Below, piece by piece: positions 11,837-22,912 of a DNA stretch of 64,000 bases. The stretch spans positions 47,323,528-47,387,527 of the forward strand of contig CM019823.1 in the NCBI GenBank assembly GCA_009763385.1, written 5' to 3'. The notes under the pieces were generated by a model. That model was not told the DNA's origin, did no database searches, and worked only from the letters and a program-made list of their open reading frames with translations. The stretch comes from Coix lacryma-jobi var. lacryma-jobi. Its lineage: Eukaryota > Streptophyta > Magnoliopsida > Poales > Poaceae. The translations under genes were made by a program, and so were the position numbers. How positions within the stretch are numbered: position 1 is the first letter of the stretch; each line of letters opens with the position of its first letter.

Positions 11837-14800
11837 GCTGTAACAGAACCGACCAATTTATAAGAGCACAAGTGCGAAAACCTCCGCCGAAGCAGCTGAA
11901 TTAGCACACTTGAGCCCATATAAACCCGGTAGTCCGGAAATCTCGAAGGCTTTCAAACATTTCAACATTCAGCCAAGATCGCATGGTCAAGCAAATACAA
12001 ATCATGTCCACGGAGCTTTGCAGCGGAAATAATATTACAATAGTGATCACAAATAATAATACAAGTTGAGTTCCACTTAAATTAGAAGAACAACATAGCT
12101 TTCAAATAAATACCATAACATAAGTTTAAATACTTTGCTAGCTTGAGTGACATCCTCCAACAACAGCATAAGAGAAGAAGTATGGAACTGCCGAGCCCAC
12201 CGGCACTGGCCATCACCTTTCGGCAGGCCTAACCTTCACCTGCAACAAGGTGGGATAAACCCTGAGTACTCGAATGTACTCAGCTAGACTTACCCGTCAT
12301 AAACCAGAAATAAAGCGACACCAAGGAGTATGCAAGGCTGTATCTGGGTTTGGCCATACTTACCTCTTTGCGTAAAAGCATTTTCATTATTAAAAAGTAT
12401 CATTAGAGTATTAGCAGTCACTTTTATGTAGTCATCCTGATTAACTAGGTTTGCACCTGATCTAGAGCAATCACTTGTCTAATTAATCAAGCAAGAGTGA
12501 CTATTTTAGCAATAGCCTTTCAGATTAAACATCATAACCATCTTTAGTTCCATAAGTTACTACGGTAACACATGCTCAGTCAAGTTACTCACTAACCAGG
12601 AGCGATGGGGATTATAATCGATTCCTACCAGCTGGGGATAAAAATGCCGCACACTCGCCCGACACACCCTGCCAGGTGGCCGTTGGCGACCACTTCAGGA
12701 GGTTCGAGAACACAACACGCGGGACGGTCATGGGCCCTTCTACACCGGGGGTTATCTCAATGCCAGGTCGCTCAAGCTATTAACTGCCCACGGTCATGCC
12801 AGGTCGATCAGGCCCTGCCTGCCCTCGGACCATGCCAGGTCGATCAGAATAGTTGCCCACGGTACATCTGAGGCCCTGGGTGTTAGGCGTCAACATCTCC
12901 GTCACCGGCTCGAAAAACCTTACTCGGCTTCACGGGAGGTACCCGCACCTGCTCCGTTAAGTGATTGGCGCGTTCAAAATGACTGAGGTGTGCCTTCGTC
13001 GGTTCCTAATCGACACAGACGGGAGACTACTAGCACACAGAACCCATGTCATGCTGCTCCTACATCCCGCCCGGTCTCAAATTAATTATCACATGGTGAT
13101 CTCCATGATAGCACCAGGCTAGTCATGATCAGTATCCACCTATATGCGGGAGACAGGAAATCACCCGACTTTTACCGGTCTAAGCAGGGCTAAGCATATA
13201 ATCGAGCCTAGACCTAACAGGGATATCAAGATAATAATTGCAGGTGGACAAGGATAAGTAAGTAATGCATTTATTAACGGTATCATTCAACTCCTATAAC
13301 TTAATGCAACAATCATTATATTGACTCGATTGCATTTATAAAAGATTGGTAGGAGACTTAGAATGCTCCGGGGCTTGCCTGGGAAACAACACTTAAGCTA
13401 GTGTTAGATGGCACCACTTCGGGATCATCGCTGCTCCAGGAACTTGCGAAGTTCGCCAACACCTTCTTCGGGATGGCCACCCAACACCATCTTCGTGTTG
13501 AGTCTCATCATCACGTCCGTCACTTGACGTTCTTCTGTCTAGCGAACCTAGATATGCGATGCACAATGCATATGTATGAATGCTCATGAAGTAATACATT
13601 GATCACATAGCACAAGTAACTACTAGCAAGCACTGAGCACAAGAACTAATAACAAGCATCCATCATAGTTTTATATAAGCAATCGGGATAACTTGACTTA
13701 ATTACTTCGTACCAAAGCACATTACAAATCTGGACAGCAGACAGCAGTCCACTAATTTAAACATAACTCAAGCTACAAACATCCAAACAGGGCAAACTAA
13801 GACTTTCTGGAAAGATAAAAAGATTACCTACAACTTTGTTATTCAACACAAAAGCTAATTCAAAGGTTATATAGCTCAAAAACAGATAACAATGCAGCTC
13901 TGTCTAGCTGTTGGACAGCAGGACAGACAGAGCTTCAGAGAAGCATTACTCATAATATAAACATCTCATAGGCATGCAATTAGACATTCTAGAAAGCTTA
14001 CAAAATTATCTAAGTCTTTCTTATTATTATCTCAAGGTTAATCAACCATTAACAAGGTCAAACAACATGATTAGTGCAGCTCTGTCCACACTTGGACAGA
14101 ACTAGCCACACATCAACAACAGTAACTTAGGACAACCATAACTAAAGATATATAATACCTGGGAACTTGTCTCTAGACTTTTTAGAAAGGTTATTAAGTT
14201 GTCTACAAATCATCTATAATCATCTTAAGATGATTCACAAGTTAACAAGGTCTAATTAACACAAATAGGCATCTCTGTCCAGACTTGGCCAGATTTAGCT
14301 ATCTGTACTAAAACAGCTATAACTCAAGTTATCGAACTCCGACAAATATGATCTAAGATAATTTAGAAATATTATGAAAATCACTACAACTCTTCTATTA
14401 ACATAAACATATGATTCACAAGATAAAATAGCCAAACAGTCCACTGTTTCAGATCTGCACAGAAAGCAATGGAAACCTGACAGCAAACTTCTAAAATTTA
14501 TAACTCCTAAACCACTTGGCCTAAAATCATGAAATTTCATGACAAGCAAGATAAGGAAGTTATCTACAACTTTTGTGTATACCACACCTACAGAAAACAT
14601 GATTATAATCATGAACTAATTACCACCACAGAAACTATACATGCAGCCATTTCAGCAAAACTGGACATACATATAGCAGCTAGGTAATTAAATCACAACT
14701 AGAGCTACACAACTCTAAATGATACACAACAAGACATTTTGGAAAGCTCATGAAATTTACTACAATTAATCTTTAAACATCTCCGCATGATTGCGGATAC

Positions 14801-15197
14801 ATGGGTGTATGCCGAGTCTCTGTGTGATGAGTGATTGTCAATGGAGATGATGCGCATGTTCTTTGGCTTGTGTTGTGCAGGTGTCGAGCACGGAGACAGT
14901 GATCGATGGCGGGTGAAGGTCAAGTTGCGACGTGCCGTGCCGACGGACCAGGCGCGATGAAGGATGGGCGTGCCGTGCGGCGGACGTGCCATGCCGATGT
15001 ATCGGACGGTGAAGGGCGGACGTGGACTTGGACTGATGGACTGGAGGCCGGAGGATCAGCTGTGGTGGCTGGCAGCCTGCGACAGCGACAGGCGGAGAAG
15101 TGCGATCATGTCGGTGGAAGGGGTGCACAGGCGGTGCATCCCCTCTACGACGCCGGTTTGTTGGTAGAGCCCGGGAAAAACCAACGGTGGACGGTTT

Positions 15198-15523
15198 CCA
15201 GGTTTGGGCCTCAAAACCTGGGTGCTGGGTTTCCAGGTTGAGCCACAAAACCTGGGCGCGACGGTTTCCAGGTTGAGCCTCAAAACCTGGGCGTGGGCCG
15301 GTTTCCGAGTTTGGGCCTCAAAACTCGGGCGCGGACGGTTTCCAGGTTGAGCCTCAAAACCTGGGCGTGGGCCGGTTTCCGAGTTTGGGCCTCAAAACTC
15401 GGGCGCGGACGGTTTCCGAGTTTGGCCACAAAACTCGGGCTGGAGGCTGGTTTCCCGGTTTGGGCCTCAAAACCGGGGGCTGATGGAAAAGGCTGGTTTC
15501 CCGGTTTGGGCCGCAAAACCGGG
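15198..15523. repeat. Array of nine covarying palindromes in the B 5' LTR
   Basis: Nine 23-24-nt palindromes share a constant core resembling TTTGGGCCTCAAA or TTGAGCCTCAAA, but the outer arms change as matched pairs. Units 1, 2, 3 and 5 use CCAGG/CCTGG, units 4, 6 and 7 use CCGAG/CTCGG, and units 8 and 9 use CCCGG/CCGGG. Spacers are 10-30 nt and GC-rich. The array lies about 190 bp upstream of the TATA-like box, so in U3. Palindromic GC-rich LTR motifs are described for Sireviruses; this particular unit and its covariation I do not recognise. Peptides read through the array are artefacts. Confidence 0.85.
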
Positions 15524-15715
15524 GGTGCAGAGTGGTGGCGGCACGTGGCGGCGATCTGAAGGTTGCGTGGAGGCGACGCGGAAGACCGTGCGGGCGTGGC
15601 CGTCGGATCTACCTACCACCAGCGGGTGGACTAGAATAGCCTTAGGGTTAGGCTGGTCCGCTCTGTAATTAGAGTAGAGAGGGGTAGAGTAGGAAATAGA
15701 CTTAGGCTAGGTTAG

Positions 15716-15724
15716 TATAAGTAG
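15716..15724 (+). promoter_or_regulatory. Putative TATA box of Copia B 5' LTR
   Basis: TATAAGTAG lies between the palindrome array and the CATCGGACGC array. The same sequence is at 25446-25454 in the 3' LTR. If used, the palindromes are promoter-proximal DNA and the CATCGGACGC array is transcribed leader. Assignment is by sequence and position only. Confidence 0.4.
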
Positions 15725-16324
15725 TCTAGGGGAGACACCCTCCTCCCTATCTCAATCTCAGTTAGCGCAGTCATTTGCTTCCTAGCACCTAGGGTTTCCA
15801 CTCTCCCATCCCCTGCTCTAGCTAGTTGAGATCCGCAGAGAGACTCCACTCTGTGTACTGTTGATTTGAGGAAGTGAGGCCGTATCCTCACTTTGGAGCA
15901 CAGATCGATGGCTTGATTTGCGTCCTTAATTCGAGTTCGTGGCTGTGATTCGCGTTTTCTTTGTGTTCTTCGCGGAATCCTTTTTCTCCACGATTTTCCC
16001 GTCGCTTGATCTCTTTGCTCGGTTCATCTTTTGCAAAACCGTTTGAACCAAGTTGTTCTAGATCGTGAGGCTCTCCTTTCCACCGAAGGAATTAAACACT
16101 AACCTCACGGTCTAGGAGATCGATCGATTTTCGTTTTGGATTGCGTTCTTGCCTCCATGCCCCGAAATTTCTTGATTCACCGATTTGGAGTTAGGTTCGA
16201 GCCATGATCTCTTAGAGATAGCTCACTAACATCCTTGTGACCCCTCAGATCGAATCCTAGGCCTAGAGCTTTTGATTTAGAGGAGATCGGGTTGAATCAT
16301 CAAAGAACTGCGCTGTTTTCGGGA

Positions 16325-16600
16325 GCATCGACGCTAGTGGCACGAGGGAGCATCGGACGCTAGGGTCCCTAGCATCGGACGCTCCGGTGACGCGTGTCAC
16401 GTTTTCGGCGTTTTAGTTTCCATCGGACGCTAGGCATCGGACGCGTCCGTTGTCCATCGGACGCGCCGGAGCCTTTGCATCGGACGCTGGGTGATTACTG
16501 TTCACAGCGTCCGATGGTGGAACAGTAAGGTTCCAGAACCGCCCAGTCTGCATCGGACGCTTCGGTGGTCTGGCATCGGACGCAGGCCAGCGTCCGATGC
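16325..16600. repeat. CATCGGACGC repeat array in the B 5' LTR
   Basis: Eight exact CATCGGACGC units, one imperfect unit and two inverted copies (GCGTCCGATG) lie in 276 bp. The inverted pairs can fold on their neighbours. The matching array in the 3' LTR is at about 26053-26322. In the related element C, the equivalent LTR position carries CGGACTGTCCG palindromes instead (50556-50814). Confidence 0.8.
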
Positions 16601-16871
16601 GACTGGTTTCGCACGGTTTCGTCCGCGGTTCGCTCGTTCGTTGTCGGAATTGATTTCCGTCTTTTGCGTTGGCTTTCTAGAGTTGTCTAGTGTCTCGCTG
16701 TGCTTCTAGGAAGCATCCACCCTACATATAGGGTCGTGGACATTAGCAAGCTCTAGGGTTCGCTCTTGGGGTCGATTTTGGGACAGTGGCATCTAGTTTC
16801 CGTAAGGAAATTTTGAAGCTCCCATTCACCCCCCCTCTGGTCGCTTTCGGTTAGCTTCTCGGTCCTTCAAT

Positions 16872-16883
16872 TGGTATCGGAGC
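16872..16883 (+). promoter_or_regulatory. Copia B primer-binding site (tRNA-iMet)
   Basis: TGGTATCGGAGC starts two bases after the LTR end and differs by one base from the common plant Met-type site TGGTATCAGAGC. The junction sequence TTCAATTGGTATCGGAGC (16866-16883) recurs in partial form in the 3' non-coding region (see 24132-24289). Confidence 0.88.
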
Positions 16884-16932
16884 GGGTTAAGGATCTTCCA
16901 CCTTAGCCGGTTCCAGATCCACCGAAGGCGAC

Positions 16933-18384
16933 ATGGATCGCGGCGTGGGCAAACCGCCGTTTTTCGATGGGACGAACTATGCGTATTGGAAGATACGTAT
17001 GTCGGCCTATTTGCAGAGCTTGGGCGCTTCGATCTGGGATATTTGCAACTCCCCTGATTACGTGGTCTTGGCTGCTCGTGTGAATCAACAGCAGATCGAT
17101 GAGCACGATGCCAATAGCCGAGCCCGTAATGCTCTTTTCTCTTGTTTGAGCATGGGTGAGTTTGATCGCGTTTCTCACCTCGCTACGGCTCGGGAGATCT
17201 GGGATACTCTCATGCGTTTTCATGAGGGCACCTCTCAAGTCAAAACCCGACTCTACGAGTCGTTCAAGCGAGAGTATGAGAACTTTAGACATCAACCTGG
17301 CGAGAGCATAGAAAGTTTATTCGCTCGTTTTCAGGTGATTGTCAACAGGATGAGGGCTAACAGAGAGCAGTTGCCATTTGACGATCATGAGCGTGCTTTG
17401 AAGCTTTTGCACACTCTTGACCGTTCGATGTGGGACTCCAAGGTTCAGGCAATCATCGAATCGCCGAACTATGAGACTCTCACCTGCGACGAGCTCTTCA
17501 GTAAGCTCAAGTCCAGTGAGATTGATGCTATGGCGAGGGCTTCTTTTGAAAATCCTTCTCGCCCGTCCATGGCTTTGGTTTCCGGCTCTTCCTCTAACCC
17601 CTCAGCTGGCTTTGCGCTTTCTTCTCTCTTTTCTGTGACAGAGGACCAGCTGGAGTCTTTGGGAGACGACGAGTTGGCTTTGCTTGCCAACCGGTTCTCG
17701 CGGTTCCACAACAACCGCATGAACCGTCGTCGCGGAGGAGGACGCACCGGATGCTACGAGTGCGGCGACCCCGACCACTTCATCGCCGACTGCCCCAAGA
17801 AGAAGAACAAGCATCTTGGGAAGGGCGATCACGGCCACAGGCGCGACTCCAAGTACAAGGAGAAGCACGTTCCCCCAAGGCACAAGAAGCGGGGCGGCTT
17901 CAACAAAGAGTACATCAAGAAGAAGTACTTGGAGAAGCAGCAGGCTGAGCAGCGAGCGTTCTTCGCCACGCTCAGCGACGTCGACGGCTCGGATGACGAC
18001 TCCGCTCGATCGAGTGATGACGAGTCCGAGAAGAAGAAGCTGGAGGACACGTTCAACGGCTTGTGCTTCTTCGCCGGCGACGAAGGCCTGTGTACCATGG
18101 CGCTCGGAGATGAGGTCGACGGCGAGCCGGAGCGTACCCCTCGGAACGACGACGACGACGACACCTCCCAGGTATCTCTCACCTACGACGAGCTTTCCTC
18201 CGAGGTTGAGAAGTTGACTGCTGCCCTCCTTAGTCAAGACAAGTTGCTTAGGCGTGCCGCTAGAGAGCGCAAGGAGTTTAGGCAGAAGTGGGAGGACACG
18301 GTGAAGGAGCTTGAGTTCGCTCGGTCCACCGTGGTTGTGTCGGAGGACTTGGAGTGCGAGTGGAGAGTTGCGCCGCGCACATGA
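16933..18384 (+). CDS. gag: Copia B Gag, N-terminal 483 residues, frameshifted at the end
   Basis: Gag forms the virus-like particle that packages element RNA. The start ATG at 16933 is the first in frame after the primer site and begins MDRGVGKPPFFDG. Residues about 10-30 (FFDGTNYAYWKIRMSAYLQS) match the N-terminal Copia Gag motif, and residues about 55-190 the UBN2-type core (LYESFKREYENFRHQPGES). A basic linker leads to a CCHC zinc knuckle at about residue 273 (CYECGDPDHFIADC, spacing C-X2-C-X4-H-X4-C). Lys-rich and then acidic segments follow. The frame ends at 18384 because of a shift; the continuation is in another frame from 18354. Domain identity is certain; activity is unlikely without the downstream part. 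Confidence 0.88.
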   Translation: MDRGVGKPPFFDGTNYAYWKIRMSAYLQSLGASIWDICNSPDYVVLAARVNQQQIDEHDANSRARNALFSCLSMGEFDRVSHLATAREIWDTLMRFHEGTSQVKTRLYESFKREYENFRHQPGESIESLFARFQVIVNRMRANREQLPFDDHERALKLLHTLDRSMWDSKVQAIIESPNYETLTCDELFSKLKSSEIDAMARASFENPSRPSMALVSGSSSNPSAGFALSSLFSVTEDQLESLGDDELALLANRFSRFHNNRMNRRRGGGRTGCYECGDPDHFIADCPKKKNKHLGKGDHGHRRDSKYKEKHVPPRHKKRGGFNKEYIKKKYLEKQQAEQRAFFATLSDVDGSDDDSARSSDDESEKKKLEDTFNGLCFFAGDEGLCTMALGDEVDGEPERTPRNDDDDDTSQVSLTYDELSSEVEKLTAALLSQDKLLRRAARERKEFRQKWEDTVKELEFARSTVVVSEDLECEWRVAPRT

Positions 18385-18975
18385 CGGATCTTCTCACTCT
18401 GAGGAGTAAGCATGCTGCGCTGGTAGATGAGGTGGATGAGCTCCGAGCTAGACCGCAGCTGTTGGGTGCGTGCAAGACTTGTCCTGTCTTGCAATCCGAG
18501 TTGGCAGAGAAGAATGCCAAGCTTGAGTCTTTTGAGAAGGCCGGCTCGGATAGCACTTGTGTCAAGAGGTGTGCTTTGTGTGAGGGCCTGGAGCAGGAGA
18601 TGGCCAATGTGAGGCATGACAAGTGCGTACCGAGGAGGAAAACACATACCTTCGGACCGTCTTGTCATGGGTGTCTTGTGGTGAGCCTCAGCTCGGGATG
18701 ATGATCTCCCAATTCAAGCGAGCTGCTGGGGCTCCTGGTGTAGGTCTTGGCCAGAGTGTTGATCTTTCAGCTTTTGGTAAGATTGGAGAGTCTAGTGGTC
18801 TGAACCCCTGTGAGAAGCACAACTCACCACTACTCCCAAACTAACCAAGCTTCCACCCAAAGAGCCTGCCAAGCCTGTCACCAAGGATGGAGTTGTAGTT
18901 GAACCCCCCAAGGCTCCACCCAAGAATCCACAATGGCAACCCAAGCCCAATCACCTAAAGAACAAGCTTGACACA
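18354..18975 (+). pseudogene. Copia B Gag middle segment, coiled-coil-like, frameshifted
   Basis: From 18354 the +1 frame continues Gag with heptad-like Leu/Ala/Glu-rich sequence (LRSKHAALVDEVDELRAR, LQSELAEKNAKLESFEKA) and Cys pairs (CKTC, CALC). A further shift near 18610 moves the reading to the frame with EEENTYLRTVLSWVS (18629 on). After a stop at about 18843, about 130 bases rich in Pro and Lys codons lead to the next open segment. Long coiled-coil extensions of Gag are typical of Sireviruses. At least two frameshifts separate this from the flanking frames. Confidence 0.75.
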
Positions 18976-20103
18976 ATGCCACCCATCCGAGAGGAGTTGC
19001 CACAGAAGGGCAAGGGCAAGGTGAACCATACCCACATCCCTGCAAACCAACAACCCCCTTTGCGCGCGGTGAGGTTTCAGTGTGACTTTTGTGGGCGGGA
19101 TGGTCACCTGAGTGAGTTCTGCTTTAGGCGCAGGAGAGAGGCGCGCCGTGCTAGGGAGATGCAGAACCCGGACATGTTTCACCCAGCTCGTGGTGGACAT
19201 GCTCCGAAGCCTCAGGGGAGAGCTGCTAGGTCTGGAGGGAAGCATACCCAGCCTAGGCAGCAGGAGAGAGCCCCTAGGAGGGAGACTAGGCCTAGAGGTA
19301 GAGCACCTCAGTTTGTGAGGCCTAGGCAGGAGAGAGCTCCGAGGAGAGACGCTAGAGTTGAGCAGCAGGCTCCTAGGCGTAGACCTCGTAGAGAGCGTGC
19401 CCGACGGGGTCCTGCTTTTGCAGGTAACGGACCCCGTGGCGGAGGCTTTGTTGAGCGCTTTGTCCCACCGCAGGTAGAGTTTCGCGGTGAGCGCTTCTTC
19501 CCCAGCGGACCACGTTTTCCTGTGCGTGGTGATCGCTATCCCCCTAGACAGGTGGTTTTTACACTGACCGTTCTTTTGAGCAGCCGGCCCAACACTGGTT
19601 TCCTTCTTATCTTACTAACCCCAGTGTTGGACCGTATGTTCACCCTATGTCTTTTTATTGATGTAGGAGGAGCGGGGGACATTTGGCTTGTGGATTCCGG
19701 TTGCTCGAGGCACATGACCGGAAATGCCAAATGGTTCTCCAGCCATAGTCCGGTCGCCGGAAAGGAGTACATAACCTTCGGCGACAAAGGTAAGGGCAAG
19801 GTATTGTCCGTTGGTGCAGTGCGGGTTAATGAGCACTTTGTGTTGCGCGAGGTTGCTCTTGTTTCTAACCTGCATTTTAACTTGCTTTCTGTTTCGCAAC
19901 TTTTTCGTGAAGGCTATGAGATTCGTTTCAAACCGAACCTTAGCCGGATCTTAGATCCTCAGGGTGATCTTGTATGTCTGATTTCACCCTTTGGGAATGT
20001 CTTTCGCGCGAATTTCTCAAAGTCGTTTGGATCTTCTCGCTGTCTTTGGCTAGTCCTTCTTCTTCTGATCTTTGGAAGTGGCATAGGAGGCTCGGTCACC
20101 TGA
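18976..20103 (+). pseudogene. Copia B Gag C-terminus (second zinc knuckle) and protease
   Basis: The open frame is 375 codons. It starts with a second CCHC knuckle, CDFCGRDGHLSEFC (about residues 36-49), then an Arg/Pro-rich basic region of about 130 residues. The Copia aspartic protease follows with active site WLVDSGCSRHMTG (about residues 235-247) and LLSVSQL (about 304-310). The protease would cut the Gag-Pol polyprotein. The segment ends by frameshift just before the GAG-pre-integrase domain, which continues from 19974 in another frame. The protease core itself is uninterrupted. Confidence 0.85.
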
Positions 20104-21250
20104 GTTTTGACTTGCTTGCAAGACTTAGCTCACTTGGCTTAATCCGAGGATTGCCCAAGCTTTCGTTGGAGAAGGATCTAGTTTGCCATGCTTGCCGGCA
20201 TGGAAAGATGGTTGCTGCTCCCCACCATCCTTTGACCAAGGTTATGACCCCGCACCCCGGAGCTTTTGCATATGGACCTTGTTGGTCCGGCTCGGGTGAT
20301 CGGGTTGGTGGAAGTGGTATGTGCTGTTATTGTTGACGACTTTTCGACTTTCGGTATCGTGGGTCTTCTTTTTAGTTGAGAAGTCCGAGACATTCTCTTC
20401 GCTCGCGATCTGATTTTGCGTCTTCAGAACGAGTTCCCTTTGAACTCGATGCGAGCGATTAGAAGTGATAATGGTTCCGAGTTTAAAAATTCGGATTTTG
20501 AGAGTTTTGTAAACGCCGCTTGGTTTGGAGCATCAGTTTTCTTCTCCCTATACACCACCCCAAAATGGTGTTGTAGAGAGGAAGAATCGGACCCTTGTTG
20601 AGATGGCCAGGACGATGCTTGATGAGCATAGGACTCCTAGGCGCTATTGGGCCGAAGCTATGAACACTGCATGCTATATTTCGAATCGCATTTTTCTGAG
20701 AGTGTTTTTGAAGAAGACCTCTTATGAGTTGCGTTTTGGTCGCCAGCCCAAGGTGAGTTATTTTAGAGTCTTTGGTTGCCACTGTTTTATATTGAAAAAG
20801 GCAACCTAGACAAGTTTGAGTCTCGTTCTTCTGACGGTGTGTTTGGGTTATGGCACTCACACTCGAGTTTATCGTGTACTTAACCTTGACACTAACCGAG
20901 TCATGGAGACATCAGATGTCACCTTCGACGAGACTCTTGTTTCTCCTTCTTCTCGTTTTGAGCGTGCAGGTGATCACGAGGTTGGAGAGCCTCTTTTCGA
21001 TGACGAGGAAGAGGGTGCTGAAGGTATAGATGATCCAGCACCCTCGCCTGCCGCGCCGCCGGAGCGGCTTCGACGCCGGCCCGAGACGCTCTTACTGCCG
21101 GCCCGCGAGACTTCTTCCTGGGGCCGTGGGATCCACCTCGCGCGGTACCTTTTGTACCCGGGGTGGAACCAGCTACTGTTGAGGGGGAGGTTACTTCTTC
21201 CCGGGAGGCGCCACGACACATCCAGCGCCAGCACCCCCCTGAACAGATGA
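19974..21250 (+). pseudogene. Copia B integrase, several frameshifts
   Basis: GAG-pre-integrase and zinc-binding part lie at about 20060-20230 (LWKWHRRLGHLSFDLLARL, VCHACRHGKM). The catalytic core is split across frames: MDLVGPAR (first Asp) near 20270, RSDNGSEF (second Asp) near 20460, and PQNGVVERKNRT (Glu) near 20560-20595. The core continues to RVFGCHCFILKK near 20770-20805, and then VYRVLNLDTNRVMETSDVTFDE up to about 20935. All three acidic catalytic residues are encoded, but at least four shifts separate them. Integrase would insert element cDNA and make the 5-bp target duplication seen at the ends of B. Confidence 0.85.
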
Positions 21251-22067
21251 TCGGAGACATCGACGACGAGCGAGTTACTCGCTCCAGGTCACAGCACATC
21301 TCGCACTTTGCTCATTCTGCTTGTTTGCGTCTTTTGAGCCCCGAGATGTTGGACACGCATTGACGGATCCGGATTGGGTCAATGCCATGCATGAGGAGCT
21401 AGAGAACTTTGAGCGAAATCGGGTTTGGGTTCTAGTGCCACCACCTCCTGACTGTAAACCTATTGGGACAAAATGGGTATTAAAAACAAGCAAGGAGAGG
21501 AGGGCCACATTGTGAGAAACAAGGCCCGGCTTGTAGCGAAGGGTTATAGTCAGAAGGAGGGGATAGATTATGAGGAGACCTTCGCTCCTGTAGCTCGTTT
21601 GGAGGCTATTAGGATACTCTTGGCTTATGCTGCATCCATGGGTTTCAAACTTTTTCAAATGGATGTCAAGAGTGCCTTCTTAAACGGCTATATTGAGGAG
21701 GAGGTCTATGTCCAGCAACCCCCGGTTTTGAAAATCCCAAGTTTCCAAACCATGTCTTTAACTCCACAAAGCTTTGTATGGTTTGAAACAAGCCCCTAGA
21801 GCCTGGTATGAGAGATTAAAAACCTTTTTGCTAGCTAAGGGTTTTAAAATGGGATGTGTAGATAAAACGCTCTTTCTCCTCAAGCAAGGCAAAGATACTC
21901 TCTTGGTCCAAATTTACGTGGATGGATATCATTTTCGGTGGTTCTTCTCACGCTTTGGTTGCCAAGTTTGCAGATACTATGAGCAGGGAGTTCGAGATGA
22001 GCATGATGGGCGAGCTGACTTTCTTTCTCGGGTTGCAAATTAAGCAATCCCGAGAGGGGCGACGTTT
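21251..22067 (+). pseudogene. Copia B reverse transcriptase, frameshift inside YVDD
   Basis: Motifs in order are WVNAMHEELENFERNRVW (about 21380), KARLVAKGYSQKEGIDYEETFAPVARL (21520-21605), QMDVKSAFLNGYIEEEVYVQQPP (21655-21722), YGLKQAPRAWYERL (21777-21820) and LLVQIYVD (21903-21923). At the catalytic YVDD motif an extra G shifts the frame, so YVD is followed by GYHFRWFF. In element C the same place reads YVDDIIFGG. The enzyme would copy element RNA into DNA. As written it cannot be active. Confidence 0.87.
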
Positions 22068-22912
22068 GTGCACCAGGGCAAGTACACAAGGGACTTGCTG
22101 AAGCGGTTCGACATGGGTGAGGCTAAGCCTCTTCCGACGCCCATGTCGACGACGACTGCCCTGGATGCCGACACGGATGGAGAAGCAGTGGACCAGAAGG
22201 AGTACCGCAGCATGATTGGATCGCTGCTCTACCTGACGGCGACACGGCCGGACATTCAGTTCGCCGTGTGCTTGTGCGCGCGCTTTCAGGCTTCGCCACG
22301 CATTTCTCACCGTCAGGCGGTGAAGCGCATCTTCAGGTACCTTCGTTTCACGCCGCCCGAGCTCGGGATTTGGTATTCTGCTTCCTCCACCCTCTCGCTT
22401 TGTGGTTTTTCTGATGCTGATTTTGCTGGTTGTCGCATTGAGCGCAAGTCCTTCTGGGACTTGCCAGTTTATTGATCTTCTGGGTCTTGGTGTCGTGGTC
22501 TTCTCGCAAGCAGTCTAGTGTCGCTCAGTCTACCACGGAGGCTGAATATGTTGCTGCGGCTAGCTGCTGTTCCCAGTTACTCTGGATGATGGCCACTTTG
22601 CGTGATTTTGGTTTGAGCTTTACTCGAGTTCCTTTGCTTTGTGACAGCACGAGTGCCATTAGCGTTGCTAAGAACCCTGTGCTTCACTCGAAAACCAAAC
22701 ACATTGATGTGCGCTTTCATTTCTTGCGAGACCACCAGGAGAAGGGTGATATCGACCTTCGCCATGTCGATACTCATCACCAATTGGCTGATATTTTCAC
22801 CAAGCCTTTAGACGAATCAACCTTTAATAGGTTGAGGGGTGAGCTTGGTGTGTATTTCCCTTTTAGATGGGGGAAGCATTTTGAGATGTACAGACTGACT
22901 CTTTTATTTTGA
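22068..22912 (+). pseudogene. Copia B connection and RNase H domains, frameshifted
   Basis: The first frame (22068-22475) carries GKYTRDLLKRFDMGEAKPLPTPM, YRSMIGSLLYLTATRPDIQFAVC and SDADFAGC. A shift near 22455 moves to 22472-22912 with SSRKQSSVAQSTTEAEYVAA (RNase H core), SKTKHIDVRFHFLRD and DIFTKPLDESTFNRLRGELG (the usual Copia pol C-terminus). RNase H would degrade the RNA strand after copying. The last motif is intact, so the pol end is placed with confidence at 22912. Confidence 0.87.

Larger units (their letters stand above)
6747..11838 (-). other. LARD internal region without coding capacity
   Basis: These 5.1 kb lie between the polypurine tract and the primer-binding site. All open frames are short and show no Gag, protease, reverse transcriptase, RNase H or integrase motif. 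The sequence is AT-rich with long stretches of no recognisable content (about 9400-11200). I saw no second element nested inside it. In LARDs such interiors are thought to carry RNA packaging and dimerisation structure, which cannot be judged here. Confidence 0.75.
14792..16869 (+). repeat. Copia B 5' LTR (2078 bp)
   Basis: Complete LTR, TGCGG..CTTCA. In order it holds a GC-rich region with nine palindromic units (15198-15523), a TATA-like box (15716-15724), then an array of CATCGGACGC repeats (16325-16600), ending 2 bp before the primer site. Compared with the 3' LTR, most differences I can list are one-base insertions or deletions; about a dozen indels against about five substitutions. Confidence 0.92.

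Noticed and set aside
6747..11838. Hidden host gene or MITE inside the LARD interior
   Set aside because: No coding similarity, splice-supported frame or terminal inverted repeats with duplication could be found by eye.
15198..15523. CRISPR-like look: regularly spaced palindromic repeats with short spacers
   Set aside because: It lies in both LTRs of a plant Copia element, the units vary in sequence, and spacers are repeated rather than unique. No cas genes exist.
15280..15559. Open frames with repeating FRVWASKL-type peptides in the palindrome arrays (also 24946-25350, 31045-31498, 51445-51812)
   Set aside because: They appear on both strands because the DNA is palindromic, lack start context and differ between LTR copies. 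They are translation shadows.
16866..16883. tRNA gene fragment at TGGTATCGGAGC
   Set aside because: It is complementary to the tRNA 3' end and sits at an LTR border, so it is a primer-binding site. No cloverleaf is present.
17602..18237. Minus-strand 211-codon frame across Copia B gag
   Set aside because: Mirror of a real GC-biased coding frame on the other strand; no recognisable domain.
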